From Trichosporon coremiiforme (Eukaryota > Basidiomycota > Tremellomycetes > Trichosporonales > Trichosporonaceae): 64,000 bases of DNA. The position numbers and the translations under genes are program-made. Shown here piece after piece: positions 35,163 to 46,211 of this stretch. Every line of letters starts with the position of its first letter. Positions within the stretch are counted from its first letter, which is position 1. The DNA is taken from assembly GCA_039545355.1 (NCBI GenBank), contig BCJJ01000006.1:1583686-1647685 (forward strand), written 5' to 3'. Under the pieces are notes generated by a model, which saw only the letters and a program-made list of their open reading frames with translations, was not told the DNA's origin and made no database searches.

Positions 35163-35658
35163 ATGGCCCGGTATCGCCCGCCTCCCCCTCCGCCCAACCC
35201 CGTCCGTCTCGGCGGCGTCATGCGCTACGATCGCATGCCGTCTCGTGGCCCGTTCGGCCTGAAGCGTGCGCTCTGGATCCAGGGGTGAGCTTCCAACAGC
35301 ACTCGCCAGCTAACATGCAGAGTCCGCACCGATGGTCACCTCGGAACGGCAATGCTTGAGTGGTGGGAGGCCCTCATCGTCGGTGAGCATCACTGCATCA
35401 GCTGCTTTGTTCGTTTAGTAAGCTAACATACCAGGTCTCGTCGTCTTCCCGATCACGGCCTTATTCTGGTACTCGTGTTTCAAGTACTTCCCGGGCCAGT
35501 TCCATTACGTGTCGCGGCGGTTCGCGTACTACGTTTTTGGCGACGAGAACGTCGACATGATCGCCGCCGTGCGCGGATACATCGCTGAGCTGCTGAACCT
35601 GGTTTGGTTCTACATTCGTGGTGCCTCCGCCAAAGCAGCCGTCGGACATGAGCTCTAA
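35163..35658 (+). CDS. Unrecognised small membrane protein
   Basis: Exons 35163-35284, 35321-35382 and 35435-35658 give 135 aa; introns are 36 and 52 nt with canonical CTAAC branch sites. The N-terminus is basic and Pro-rich (MARYRPPPPPPNPVRLGG). It is followed by WEALIVGLVVFPITALFWYS (about residues 55-75), one clear transmembrane helix, and FKYFPGQFHYVSRRFAYYVFG. The C-terminus (VRGYIAELLNLVWFYIRGAS) is amphipathic. Size and layout would suit a small organelle membrane subunit, but I do not recognise a family. It is divergent from ORC5 with about 270 bp between the starts. Confidence 0.75.
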
Positions 35659-35859
35659 CCGGAAGTTCGCGCCCCTGTCCTGACTCATCACCTTCCTCCG
35701 CACCGTGTTGTACGCCTACAGCAATCCTTTAGACTCACTCGTATCATCATCCCAGGGTATCTATACATCCCCACTTAATGAATGCCTTTACCTAATGATT
35801 ACTGAACTGCTGAACCTCTCCGCCTAGCTCCCTCCGCAATGGCATGCCTGTGGGGCCAA

Positions 35860-36969
35860 TCAAAGCTTCGCCTGAGTGGCACGGTTAGTGCGCTGCAGGA
35901 TCCAGTCTCCGACAAAGTCAGCGAGCTCCTGAGGCGCAGGCTCAACCTCGTTCTGGGGCTCGTGGTAGAGACTGGGAAGCAGCTTGTGCGTCTTGTCAGT
36001 GGCGGCACAGCCTTCGATGAACTGGCCAGACGCCTTGGGGCAGCAGATCTTGTCCTCCTCGCCGTGGTAGAGAAGGAGAGGAAGGTCCTTCGGCCACGCG
36101 TCCCTAGCCTTCTTCGAGTCGAGGACAGCGCCGTAGCTCAGCATGTCGGCCAGGGTGCGAAGCGAACCGCTCGGCTCGCACCACGGGTCGTCCTTGGTCG
36201 CCTTCTGCACCTCTTCGTTGTGCGTAAGCTCCTGAGAACGGTCAGCTCGTCGGCGAAATTCTGCACACCTTGACGTCGAGAGGAGCAGCAATGCAGAAGT
36301 TGCCCAGTCCGAGGTTGGCCGCGAGGGTTCCAGCCTTAATCTGAATGACACTCTGGGGAGTCGTCGAGCGGATGTACGGTCCGCTGATAATGACGCCCGA
36401 GAGAAGCTTGAGCGTGCTCTCAGCAGGCACCCCGGCGATGCGCGTCGCGAACCCAAGGCTCAGTCCGCCGCCCTACAGGTTAGCTAGCACAGAAGGCCTT
36501 TGAACTCACCATGCTATGACCGTAGAGGAAGAGGGGCTTGCCCTGGGCCTTCTCGCTCTCGCGCTTGACGAAGAACTCAATGTCGGGGAGAGCCTTGAGC
36601 CAGCCGCCGCTGCGGACGCCTTTCTGCGCCTTTTGGATCTGGACGGTCTTGCCTTCCTTCTTCCAAGCCTCGACCTCGGGGGACTTAGCGCTGAGAGGCG
36701 CCTGCGAGGTACGACCGGCACCGCGCTGGTCGAACGCGAGGATGTGGATGTCGTGGGCAGCGAGGCGGCGGAAGTAGTCGTCGTAGCGCTGGATGTGCTC
36801 GGCGAAGCCGTGGACGAAAACAACATACGCCTTAGGATCCGCCGTGGTCCACTGTGATGTCAGCATCGAAACGGCAACAGCGTGCGCGTGCACCTACCTC
36901 CTTGGTGAAGAAGGGAATACCCTCGGGACCCAGGACGTAGGAGTCGGTGACAGTGACGGTGCCAGACAT
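35860..36969 (-). CDS. YJU3: Monoacylglycerol lipase (Yju3-like)
   Basis: Exons 36969-36898, 36851-36510, 36472-36269 and 36231-35860 give 329 aa, all in phase. It has an alpha/beta-hydrolase fold. The oxyanion region is VVFVHGFAEH, followed by the DQRGAGRT loop typical of monoglyceride lipases. The nucleophile elbow GHSMG (Ser137) is split by an intron exactly after GHSM. Acid and histidine are likely in HGEEDKICCP and SLYHEPQNE. The family hydrolyses monoacylglycerols to glycerol and fatty acid on lipid droplets and membranes; some fungal members also act on other esters. Introns are 37-46 nt with the branch site close to the acceptor. The start is the ATG giving MSGTVTVTDSYV, 72 bp before the first intron. 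Confidence 0.9.
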
Positions 36970-37750
36970 GGTTGGGGTGCGGCGGTGTGTCGACGTCGAG
37001 AACGAGCGGAGGTTAAGTGTGAGATTGGGAGAGGTGGCAACACGGTGAGTTGAGCCAGACGCTCCGGGTATTAACGTGGCCGCCGGGCCATGACGAACCG
37101 ATTTAGCAACAACAGCTGCGGATACCCGTCGGGCAACAATCTTGGTGTGTCAGTGGACGCCGGAACAGTGTGCGATGCAACGGGAGGGAAAGAAGAAACA
37201 CGAACGTGTGCGCGCGGGCTGCATACGGGCAGCGGCATGGGTGGAGAGGGGTTTGTCTCACTGGGTCCAGTGGAGGATGGAGAAAGGCGCAACAAAACAA
37301 AAAAGTTGGTACGGGCCCGGTTTGCCCTGCGCGCCTACAACCATCCTATCCACTTGGAGCACCGATGCCACACTAGCCTGACTGATCCGTTGCCGGCCTG
37401 TCAGTGCCAGAGGCATACTAGCATGATCACCGAAACGATAACCAACGCTAAGTCGTGAGACTCAGGTGGGGTTCGAACACCGGTGCTAGTGGAGACAAAT
37501 TGTACAAAGGGCGCGCTGGAGCAAGGAAGTCCGTGATGAAAACTCGTACCTTCCCTAAACCGTCACAGTTGAAAGAAGCGCCCCGACGCCCCCTATATGC
37601 GCATCAGACTTGGGCGGACATCGACACCAGTCCGCGCTCCATGCACGTCCACCGCCTGTCCTCACCGTCAAGAGCCCGGACGCTGACGTTCCAACGCATC
37701 ATTCCATCGGCCACCGTTACCCTCGCCACCACAACAACACTTGCATCGCC
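36970..37750. other. Divergent intergenic region
   Basis: About 780 bp between the lipase start (minus) and BOS1 start (plus). TATATGCG occurs near 37597. 37417-37423 (ACTAGCA) and 37484-37490 (TGCTAGT) are complementary around a B-box-like GGTTCGAA, but no tRNA cloverleaf could be folded. No gene is supported. Confidence 0.4.
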
Positions 37751-38810
37751 ATGAACTCGCTCAACGCCCTGGGAAACCGCCAGGTCGCGAGTTTGAATGC
37801 CGACCTGCAGCGTATGGAGGCTGGCGAGGGAGGTTCCAACATACAGGGTGAGTGCGCCGTGCCCAACCTCTGAAGGTGCCGCGCGTCGAGACGTGTCGCC
37901 GCTGGAGCTGGGCGGAGTCCAGACCGGCGAAAGCTTACAGTGTCTGACTGCTGGGGTCCTTGGTACGTTTGAGCTTGCTGCTGACACCCCCAGGCCAAAT
38001 TACCACGACACTTGCTGCCCTGTCCCGACTGATTGACGACTATGACTCCATGGCACGGAAGGAGATGGTTGCTGCTGCGCGAGAGAAGGCAAACACGTAA
38101 GTAACCTAGTCGCTTGCGACACGCCTCGAGCTGTTGCATGGTCTCCGCCGCGTGCCGGTCAGACCATGCGCTCGCCATGTCGCCCATCGAGTCCCGTTGT
38201 TGACATCGCAGCCGTGTCGAGAAGCTCAAGGGGGAACACAAGAACCTGAAGACGCGCTTCGAGAAGGCTAAGAACGCAGGTTCAGAGAAGGTGAGTTTGC
38301 CCGCCAGCTTGGTAACTCTCTTCGTTCAAGCTGACTCTCAGAACCGCAACGAGCTGCTAGGTATCTCGTCAGCGACGGGCGGCGCCGGACCGAGCGGCAG
38401 TGCGATGCAACGGCGAACGGCGAACGGAGCCGACGTGCCGGAATCACCGTTCGGTCACAGCGGATATGCGCCGAACTACCCCACGTCGCGTGAGGACTTC
38501 GCGCTGCGCGAGCACTCGTTCATCCGCGAGTCGGAGAACTTGATCGACGGATACATCGCGCAGGGCACGCTTGCGCTGCAGGACCTGGTCGAGCAGCGCG
38601 GGATCCTGAAGAAGACGCATCGCAAGCTGCTCGATGCGGCGCACACGCTCGGCGTGTCGCGCGAGACGATCGGATGGGTCGAGCGCCGGACGTGAGTCAC
38701 GAAGCCTCGCAGGTGAACTGACAGACAGCACGCAGGACTGGTTCATCTTCTTTGGCGGAGCCGCATTCACCCTCCTGTGCTTCTGGCTCATTTACCACTA
38801 CCTTGGCTAG
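37751..38810 (+). CDS. BOS1: Golgi/ER SNARE Bos1 (membrin)
   Basis: Exons 37751-37847, 37994-38096, 38212-38290, 38342-38691 and 38729-38810 give 236 aa. The N-terminus MNSLNALGNRQVASLNADL and the phrase QITTTLAALSRLIDDYDSMARKE match the membrin/Bos1 Habc region. The SNARE motif lies at about residues 140-210 (EHSFIRESENLIDGYIAQG to HTLGVSRETIGWVERR). Its zero layer appears as a Gln-type residue in the AQGTLALQDLVEQ segment. One C-terminal membrane anchor follows (WFIFFGGAAFTLLCFWLIYHYLG). It acts as a Qb-SNARE in ER-to-Golgi vesicle fusion. The third intron (51 nt) is frame-neutral; the first and second are 146 and 115 nt. Confidence 0.9.
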
Positions 38811-39120
38811 ACTCACCTGGGCCAGTGCATACCACCCTACAACGATACCCATATCTGACACTCACACGAATATCCCTGCATCGCCGCATGAGAGCAATAG
38901 ACAGCCCGGGGACTTAATGCAACGCTACAGCTACAGCTATGAAATCATGCCGTCTCTTGCGTCGTGAGAAGTTGGGTGTCACGGCCGGCAGATGCAGTCG
39001 CTGGATGAAGACTGAGCTTGAACTAACTGCACGTCAGCTCATGCCTAACTGTCCAAAAGCTCACTGCAACACCTCACAGTCACAGGCTCCCCTTCTTCTT
39101 CATGTTGCTGATCTGCTGGG
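38811..39120. other. Intergenic, no gene seen
   Basis: About 310 bp of 3' flank between the convergent BOS1 and Myb-like genes; no coding or structural signal was seen. Confidence 0.5.
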
Positions 39121-39417
39121 TTAACAGGTACATGTCTTCGGACCCACCATTGCACAGAGGTGCGTACTGATGCAGCGATGCTTCAGGCGCCCGTCGGCAC
39201 GGACAATGGGGAGGAGGCGCTTGCGCAGCATCTTCTCGACGAGTGAGGGCCAGATGGCCTCCTCCTCGGCGCTCCAGGGTGTCTTCTTCTGTGTTGTCAG
39301 GTCGGACGGCAAAGGGGATCTCACCTGTCCAGCTCGGCTGCGCTGCTCTTGCCTGCTGCGAGACTTGGTATCGCTACGTTCTTGCTTGTTGTTGCGCTCT
39401 TGCTTGACTGGGGCCAT
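39121..39417 (-). CDS. Small Myb/SANT-like protein M1
   Basis: Exons 39417-39325 and 39288-39121 (36-nt intron ending CTGACAACACAG, frame-neutral) give 86 aa. The first exon is a basic, Gln/Arg-rich leader (MAPVKQERNNKQERS). The second begins KKTPWSAEEEAIWPSLVEKMLRK and ends near DGRLKHRCISTHLC. The W-S/T-x-E-E-E start and spaced aromatic/Leu residues resemble helix 1 of a Myb/SANT repeat. It shares a frame and intron position with the next gene (39641-39938), with which it is a tandem pair. If unspliced it would have 12 more residues. A TATA-like GATATAAAG lies about 50 bp upstream on the minus strand. DNA binding is inferred. Confidence 0.6.
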   Translation of the reverse strand: MAPVKQERNNKQERSDTKSRSRQEQRSRAGQVRSPLPSDLTTQKKTPWSAEEEAIWPSLVEKMLRKRLLPIVRADGRLKHRCISTHLCAMVGPKTCTC

Positions 39418-39640
39418 GGTAGTGGTGGGTGTGGAAGGGAAAGGAGGGGCGGGGACGGGGGGTAGCTTTATATCATACGATCGTCGCTCGCGGCCTCCTC
39501 CCCCGACTCTCTGCAGGTCCGCTCGAGGTCGACAGCTCGCGGCACGGAATGCTTGCACATGGTATGAGTACATTGAAGAGCTACAGGTGTAGGTACTGCG
39601 TTCAGAGAATACCATTTCGCTTCATGCTACCAATCTGGCG

Positions 39641-39938
39641 TCAGCTCGACCTCAAACTACGATAGGAGCTCACAAGCGCATTCATGTGCGACTTGATGCT
39701 GTTTTTGCGCGCTTCGAGCCGCCCGTCCTCGCGCACAGCTTGCAAGAGGTGCTTCCGGATTGTCTTCTCGAGGATCTCGCGCCAGACGACCTCTTCCTCC
39801 TCAGTCCATTCCTTGCGCGCGGGCTGTAGTGTCAGGTCCATACGTCGGGTGTTCACCTCGCTGTGTTCGTGGGGAACGCACCTTGTCTGGTCGCGAGTAG
39901 GGTTTCTTCTCCGCGCGCTCTTTCTTGACTGGTGGCAT
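39641..39938 (-). CDS. Small Myb/SANT-like protein M2
   Basis: Exons 39938-39882 (MPPVKKERAEKKPYSRPDK) and 39823-39641 give 79 aa; the 58-nt intron has a GTGCGT donor and CTGACACTACAG end. Exon 2 reads KEWTEEEEVVWREILEKTIRK, then LLQAVREDGRLEARKNS. It aligns without gaps to M1 over W-x-x-EEE-x-x-W, EK-x-x-RK-x-LL, VR-x-DGRL and H-x-x-A-x-V. A basic leader of M-x-PVK-x-ER precedes it in both. Confidence 0.65.
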
Positions 39939-41081
39939 TGTGCAAGTTGATGATGGCAGGTGTTGGTGGCAACAGCGAGAGAGAGAATGTCGAAAGTGGA
40001 AGGACAAGCCACGAGTGCAGACATGCTGACACTGGCTGACTGGACCTGCGGATCAGCGCGAATCCGTGCACCGACCTCCTCGCACAGAGTGCACGCCAAG
40101 GCATTCTCGGTTGACGAGTCGCACCGCCCTCGCCCTCCCTTCTTCGGCTGCGCTGCGCCTCTGCCGGCCGGTCGAGCTCCTGTCGGCCTGCCAGTCCAGT
40201 CAGCTGGACTTCGACGACACACACAAAAATCTGGAAATGGTGTTTCAAGCTGGTGTGTCAGTGTGCCCGAATGAGAATAGGTGCTGAGCACACTTTCGTA
40301 GCGAATGCAGTCAGCTGGCGGGCAGAAACTGACCGATGGTCGAGGATGTTGTCGTGACAGATGCTGGTCTCGTAGCCAGTGTGGCGTCTGCAGCAGCGGC
40401 CAGCCACAATTGGCACCTGGGGGGCTTCTCGTTGTGGACTGATCAAGTCGGCCAGTCACTAACCGACCAGTCTTGACGCAGTGGTGGCCAGCATCGAGGA
40501 CTCGAGTCGAGCTCGGCGCTCCGTGCTTTATCATCGAGATCGGCATTGGCAGGCAGGGGTGGCATTGCAATCGCCGCGACCAATGCGTGGCGGTCGTTGG
40601 TCATGCTCCTTTTTCTGGCGTCGCAGCGGAGGACTCCCTCACGAGACCCCACGGCCATCATCAACGTACCGCACCTCTGTTCCCTCACACACAAACTATA
40701 CTCAGAAATCCCAGTGTGCCAGTTGACGACCCCGCCCGCGCCCCGCCTTCGCTCCTCTGCAGTTCCGCCGCCGCTACCGCTCACAACTCTCCTTCTGTCT
40801 TTATGCTATGGTCCAGTCCGCTTCCCCTGCTCACACTTTGACCCCTCTTGTGTCTCACACCAGGGTGGAATGTTGTGTAGATGTGTCAGCTAAAGATGCC
40901 CTCACTGGGGCGCAAAGTGAGCTCAGCTCTGGGTCTGAGAGCGACCGACCGAGACCGATTGCTCCTGGTCGGACACAGGTGTCAACGACAACATCGTTCG
41001 TCTCCACCATCAAACCACCTTCTACAAGCTCTCAGCTTTTGCCTGCCAGCTTCAACCCTCCAGACAGAAGAGTATTGGATC
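39939..41081. other. Intergenic between divergent Myb-like pairs
   Basis: About 1.1 kb between M2 (minus) and the first plus copy. It must carry both promoters. Only short, overlapping, motif-free frames are present. Confidence 0.45.
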
Positions 41082-41441
41082 ATGTCCGACCACCCCAACC
41101 GCGGCAAGGGTATCGACCGCTGGACGCCAGAGCACGACGTGAGTTCGACTCACACTCTGCTCCCCCGCAATTGGCTGTGTAGCTGATAGCACACTCTCCT
41201 TGTGCAGGGCATCATCGTGTTCGTCAAGTCGAACCAGTCCAGCCTCTAATTGCTCCCCGGTATTGTCGGCCCCGTCGACGGGCACGGCAACGACCGCACG
41301 TCGAAGAAAGTGAACCAGATTCTCACCCGTTTCGCTGAGGCGAACAATGTCGACTCCGCCATTGTCAAGGCGCTGCGCCGCAAGTCCACCACCGACTCTC
41401 CGCCGCGCAAGCGTGTCAAGAAGGAGGAGCAGCAGGACTAG
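41082..41441 (+). pseudogene. Myb-like copy P1 with internal stop
   Basis: Exon 1 41082-41138 (MSDHPNRGKGIDRWTPEHD), intron 41139-41207 with GTGAGT, and exon 2 from 41208. In exon 2 a TAA at 41247-41249 follows NQSSL. After it the frame stays open and matches P2 closely: LPGIVGPVDGHGNDR, then KKVNQILTRFAEANNVDSAIV, ending in KRVKKEEQQD. At the stop P2 has a Tyr codon (LYALPG against L*LLPG), so a single change from TAY to TAA explains it. The copy is two residues shorter there. Either a young pseudogene, a sequence error, or translated by readthrough. Confidence 0.6.
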
Positions 41442-41755
41442 CTGTGGAACTGTGTACAGGAGAACTATACTATCCATGTGGACCATCACTGTTGATGCAC
41501 TCTGGCCGGGGACTGACTGAGGGCTATGTGTCAGGGGGTCGAGGCTGCCCCGAGACGGCGAGTCAGCTCGCCTCAGCCTCACTCCATACTGGTGGGCCGA
41601 GTACGAGGAGGGGGCGAGCTGGGAGCCCACTGGGGCGCAGTGTGTGGTCATCTGAAGCCAATGGAGTCAGACGGCTTCCATCAGTCGACACTCTCCCTCT
41701 CACTCTCACAACTGCACCATTCCTACATAATCTCCCAACACGCAGAGCTCAGCCA
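41442..41755. other. Spacer between P1 and P2
   Basis: About 310 bp, presumably the P2 promoter; C/T-rich from 41690. No gene seen. Confidence 0.45.
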
Positions 41756-42131
41756 ATGGCCGACACGCACACCAACAAAGGCAGAGGAGTCCAGAAGTGG
41801 ACAAAGGATCACGATGTGGGCACCTCCTGTTCAGTAGCTGACATCACAGGCCTTCCTCGTCCAGGGCATGATCGAGCTCATGCTGCAGAAGAGCAGCAGG
41901 GCTGCCCTATACGCGCTTCCCGGCATTGTCGGTGAGGTGGACAACAAGGGCGGCGACCGCGTCAACAAGAAGATCAAGGAGATCCTGCGCAACCTCGCCA
42001 AGGACCACGGTGTCGATGCTAACGTCGTCAATGCCGCCACGGCGAAGCGCGCTGGTCCGAGCGAGGTCTCCAAGCCTCGCAAGCGCGTGAAGAGGGTCAA
42101 GAAAGAGGACGAGGTCAAGGAGAGTGACTAA
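41756..42131 (+). CDS. Small Myb-like basic protein P2
   Basis: Exon 1 41756-41815 (GVQKWTKDHD end) and exon 2 from 41865 give 108 aa. An alternative acceptor at 41849 adds five residues in frame (113 aa). I prefer the later one because P1 aligns from there (GMIELML against GIIVFVK). After the W-T-x-x-HD motif comes ALPGIVGEVDNKGGDRVNKKIKEIL and AKDHGVDANVV, then a Lys/Arg-rich tail (KPRKRVKRVKKEDEVKESD) resembling a nuclear localisation signal. It shares the plan with M1 and M2: short exon 1, W-T/S motif at the intron, then a compact helical domain and a DGR/GDR turn. Function unknown; nuclear DNA-binding is inferred. Confidence 0.65.
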
Positions 42132-42333
42132 GCCGTGCGTACTTTGTAGACTGTTGTTAAATCTGTGCACACAGTGCGATACGAGCTCCGCCTTCTGTCT
42201 TCGGTCGAACGCGATTCTCACTGTTATCCTTGAAAGTGCTCTAATCATTGCTGCATGCAGCCCGAAGGCTTGTTTGTTTATAACTCCTACCGCGCGCGTT
42301 CCCTCACTGGACAACGGGCAGTCTGTCTAGCCT

Positions 42334-43287
42334 TTACTCGTCGTCAATGGGCTCCTCCCGGGCCTGGGAGTAGCCACCGAGCTCCTTCTCCAGTCCGTTG
42401 TACGGGTAGTTGCGGGCAACGGCCTTGCGCTGGGGACGGTGGATGGTGACGTAGTACGAGAAGCCGGCGACGAGGGCGAGCATCGTCACGATGCCGAGAG
42501 CGGCGCGCGAGGCCTCAACGCGGTGCTGGTCGGGGGACCACATGGAGAGAGCGTCCTCCTCCTCGTGAACCTGTCTGTCAGCTAGGGCTCTTTCATTCCA
42601 GCCGCTACACGGCTTCCGGGCCCTGATCAGTCCGGTTGTAGCCAGAACTCCCGCTAACACCGGACTTTGCTGGGCGCCCACTGATACTCACAACCTCGTC
42701 GAAGTTCTTGCGCTCCTGCTGGTCCCACCATCCGTATGGTGACCTCGACTGGAGGTTGATGGCAGGGAGCTGCGGGTAGCCGTGGACTGTGATGTCAGCC
42801 AATGTAATGTCATTTCCAGTGCAGCGTCCGAAGACCGATCGGCGCGTAGAGACATGAAGAGGGACAGCTTGAAAGAGGACAGTATCAGACCAGCCAGAAC
42901 GCGAGGACAACCTGCCGCTTGCTTCCGCCGCTAGACCCAAGAGCACTCTGTCTCCACACAATCGGGTTACGCGATTGGCAGCTGCGCGCGGGGCTGTCCA
43001 AGAGCTGCGGCGGCAGCACCACAGTGTCCACAACGTTCTTCCTCCTCCAGTATGTCTCAGAGTGCGAGTCGGTCTCGGGGTCATCGCATGGTGTCGGTAA
43101 ACTGACGCATAGGGTCGACCTCAACTCCCGGGGGAGGGGGAGGGGGCTTGGCCGAGGGCGAGTGATGCTCGTGAGGGGGCATGTCGGCGACCTCGGAGGT
43201 CGAGCTGGCGAAGCGGACGACGGCCGCACGAGGGGCGACGGCCGGGCGCGCGAGCCGGGCAGCAGGGCGGAGCGCGGAGCGGAGCAT
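42334..43287 (-). CDS. NDUFB8: Complex I subunit NDUFB8 (ASHI)
   Basis: Exons 43287-43107, 42786-42692 and 42570-42334 give 170 aa. The first intron is 320 nt with a GTCAGT donor, and the second is 121 nt. The join gives VDPMLHGYPQLP. It is followed by SRSPYGWWDQQERKNFDEV, VHEEEDALSMWSPD, one transmembrane helix (ALGIVTMLALVAGFSYYVT) and NYPYNGLEKELGG. The YPxLP...WWDxxERxN...YPYNxLxxELGG order is the signature of the NDUFB8 subunit of NADH:ubiquinone oxidoreductase in the mitochondrial inner membrane. The N-terminus (MLRSALRPAARLARPA, Arg/Ala, no acids) is a mitochondrial presequence. Adjacent and divergent to BDP1. Confidence 0.88.
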
Positions 43288-43511
43288 GGTGGGTGGTGGT
43301 TACAGACGGTGTCGTCGCTCTCACTGAAGCTCTCGTTGAGCCGTCGACCAGTCGTCGCTCAAGCAACGGTCAGAGGCCTGGCTCCCAGCGACGGCGTTTC
43401 GGCGAATCCTTGTGTGGCCTCGCCACGTGGTGGCAACACATGTTTGTGGTCAGACCTCCACTATAGATTTCGTCTGTTGCTCTCCAGTCACAAGTTCTGT
43501 CCACCACCAGC

Positions 43512-45778
43512 ATGGCGCTGCGTATCCGTGAGTTGCATTGCAGGCATGCAAAGATCTTACATCAGCCGGAAAGGGCAACTTCAAGCCCGTCAAGCCCGTA
43601 AGACCGGGGAAGCGGCCTGCTGTAGGGCCGCCACGCCCCAGCCAACCCTCCTCCCAATCGTCTCAGAAGCCGATCGTGACCCAACCGAGTCAGTCGACGT
43701 CTTCAAGTCAACAGCAGGCCGGCCCCAGCCAACCCTCCCAGAAGCCGACAACAACACAGGATGCCGACTCAGAAGAGAAGACGGATGAAACCCCACCTGC
43801 AGTAACGGACACGCAGAATGAGAAGACCGACGAGATCGTTCGGAAACCTGCCTTGGGTGCGAGAAAGGTGAAGCCTCTGCTGGTAGCGGCAGCGGCGGCG
43901 AAGAGCACGACACCGAAACCGTCCCCATCATCACTGCCCGTCCCGTCAATACCCTCCGACGACCCTCCTGTCCCCACTGTTGCCGCTGCCAGCTCCCCGC
44001 CACCGGCGAGCCCTGTACTCGCACCCGTTCCTATCCTTGACCCTTTCGCGCCACCGACGGTCACAGCCACCGAGCCGAGTGTCCCTCCCAGCGTAGAGGC
44101 GGCATCGGCTGAGATACCCGCTTCGGCCGCGTCGAGCACCATGGCACTGCCTGTTGCTCCGCCCCCGAACACAGCCGACATCGCTTCACAGATCGTAGAC
44201 GATATCCACCCGTTCGACGACCATGACCCTCCCCGAGCCAGTGCATCCCGCCGTGTCCGCACCCGACGGGAGCCGACACCAGCCAAGCGGATTCGTGCGA
44301 TTGCTCGGCATAGGAAAGATCGAGACAATGACCTCAGGAGCGAACGCGAGCGCACGGTGGACTCGAACCGCGAGGGCTCCGTTCTTTCGACGAGGAGTGA
44401 CGATGAGGGCAGTGTAGCTGGAACGGACGGTGCTGCGCCCCGCAAGTTCCGTGGCAAGTATCAGTCTCGCGGACGAGCCGCAGGGGAACGCCGCTCGACC
44501 CCCTACCGCAGACCAAAGGCCCCTCAAGTGTCTCACCCGGAGCTCGATGGCGTCGAGGCCAATGACCTCGTCGGAGGGTCAGTAAACCCAACCGTCATGC
44601 GTCTCGGCGAGCTAGCGACGACGCTAGTGTCTCAGGGTCGTGTGTCTGCCCGAGCGTTGAAGTTACACGACTTCCAGCGTACCGAAGAGGAGAGGAAACG
44701 TCGCGAGCGTGTTAGTAAGGCGGAAGAGAACTGGAAGCGTCGCCAGATTGTGCGTCGGAAAGCTCGTGAGATCCGCAACCAGAAGCGAGAGGAACGACGC
44801 GAGGAATACAGACAATCCGGCGGTGACCCTGGTGAAGTCTCCGAGGACTCGGCAGACTCTGATGAAGAGTTTGAAGTCGTCCCTGACCGCTTGACACCAC
44901 CGGGATCGCCCCGTCGCGCCGAGCGTGTCGCTCCAGTCCGCTTCGAACCTGAACCTGAAGCAGATCCTGAGGAAGGGGTAGAGGAGGAAGCGGCCGCTCC
45001 TGCGCCTGCTGAGGAGGAGGAGGATATCGAGGGTCTCGGGTTCCATACGAACCACAACGAGGAGGACGTGGAGATGGGCGAGGAGATGGAAGACTTCCAG
45101 CTCCCGGTGGAGGATGACGGCGATGACGCCGCCCAGCAAGACTTCTCAGGTCTTGGTGGCACCGAGTACACTGGTGGTTATCTTGACACTGAGACCGGCG
45201 AATGGGTCGAAGGTGAAGGCCGGCCAGACCTGGCACGTCTCCAGCAGCGGCAAGACGATTACCGCCGCCGTATCATGGACGGCGATGATGATCGTCAAGT
45301 GGAGTTAATCGACAACGACACGCAATTCGTCAACTCTGCCACCTGGGGCAAAAAGGTCGCCAACGACAGGTGGACTTCAGAGGAGACGGAACTGTTTTTT
45401 AGCGTAGGTCTTGATCACGTTTGTTGTGCTGACGATAAGGTTCTGCGTGAGACGGGTGAGAACTACACTCTCATGAAGGCGTACTTCCCGGGTCGAAGCG
45501 TCCGACAGTTGAAGAACAAGGGTCTGAAGGAGAACCGTGCCAACCCAGACCGTATGAACGAGGCCATTTTCAACAGGAAGCCTATCGATACCGCGTACCT
45601 GGCTAAGGCGTCTGGATTCAACACTGCGGACCCTTACGACCGGGAGAATGCATTCCTCAAGGAAGTTGCGGAGGAGAAGGAGAGACTGGCCCTTATCCCG
45701 CTGGAGCCAGACGTCGAAGAGGGGGAGGGGCAGCCACAGGCCGACCCGACTTGGGACCTCGAATTTGGCAATCCCTGA
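43512..45778 (+). CDS. BDP1: TFIIIB subunit Bdp1 (B'')
   Basis: Exons 43512-43527, 43566-45403 and 45440-45778 give 730 aa. The tiny first exon encodes MALRI. The third exon begins inside the SANT domain: NDRWTSEETELFFS, then VLRETGENYTLMKAYFPGRSVRQLKNK at about residues 605-650. The 36-nt intron there (GTAGGT...CTGACGATAAG) is frame-neutral; removing it restores the tight SANT spacing. The FPGRxxRQLKNK motif is diagnostic for Bdp1, which with Brf1 and TBP recruits RNA polymerase III. The N-terminal 250 residues are Pro/Ser/Thr-rich, then a charged region, and an acidic region before SANT. The tail is short and acidic. Confidence 0.9.
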
Positions 45779-46211
45779 ACGCACGCATGTTGTAACTTGT
45801 TTGTAGTCCTACGTAAGATTGTTGTATTCACGACATGCATGTGTTTCTGGGAGGGAACTGTGAGTGTATGCATGACATGTGGTGTGCGAGACCTTAGTGC
45901 AGCATACAATGGGTGCGATGGCTGAAAGATGGGGGGCGCGAATAACGGCCCCGCACTTGTGGAAGAAGAGACGCGCTTGACTTTGGATTAGCGTTTCCGT
46001 AAACAAAGGAATCCAATCTCCCTTCTCTCCATCCACCTCCAGTTTAGCACTTCGTCTTCATCATCCGCGCACGCCAGCTCCCATTTCAGTCAACGGTAAC
46101 ACCTGTGCCACTTCCCATTGCTCAACTTGTTCTTCTCCGAGAAAACCGAGCTTCCACGCTATCTCCGATCCACCCGAGGCCGGCATCCGAGCCCACCGCA
46201 AGGTCGCAAAG
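45779..46211. other. Intergenic BDP1 to sirtuin
   Basis: About 430 bp of 3' flank and promoter for the sirtuin gene; 46030-46200 is C/T-rich like a leader. No gene was seen. Confidence 0.5.

Noticed and set aside
37417..37490. tRNA-like element with complementary 7-bp ends and GGTTCGAA
   Set aside because: No D-loop GG, no proper anticodon stem or T stem in either strand; could be a relic but the cloverleaf does not fold.
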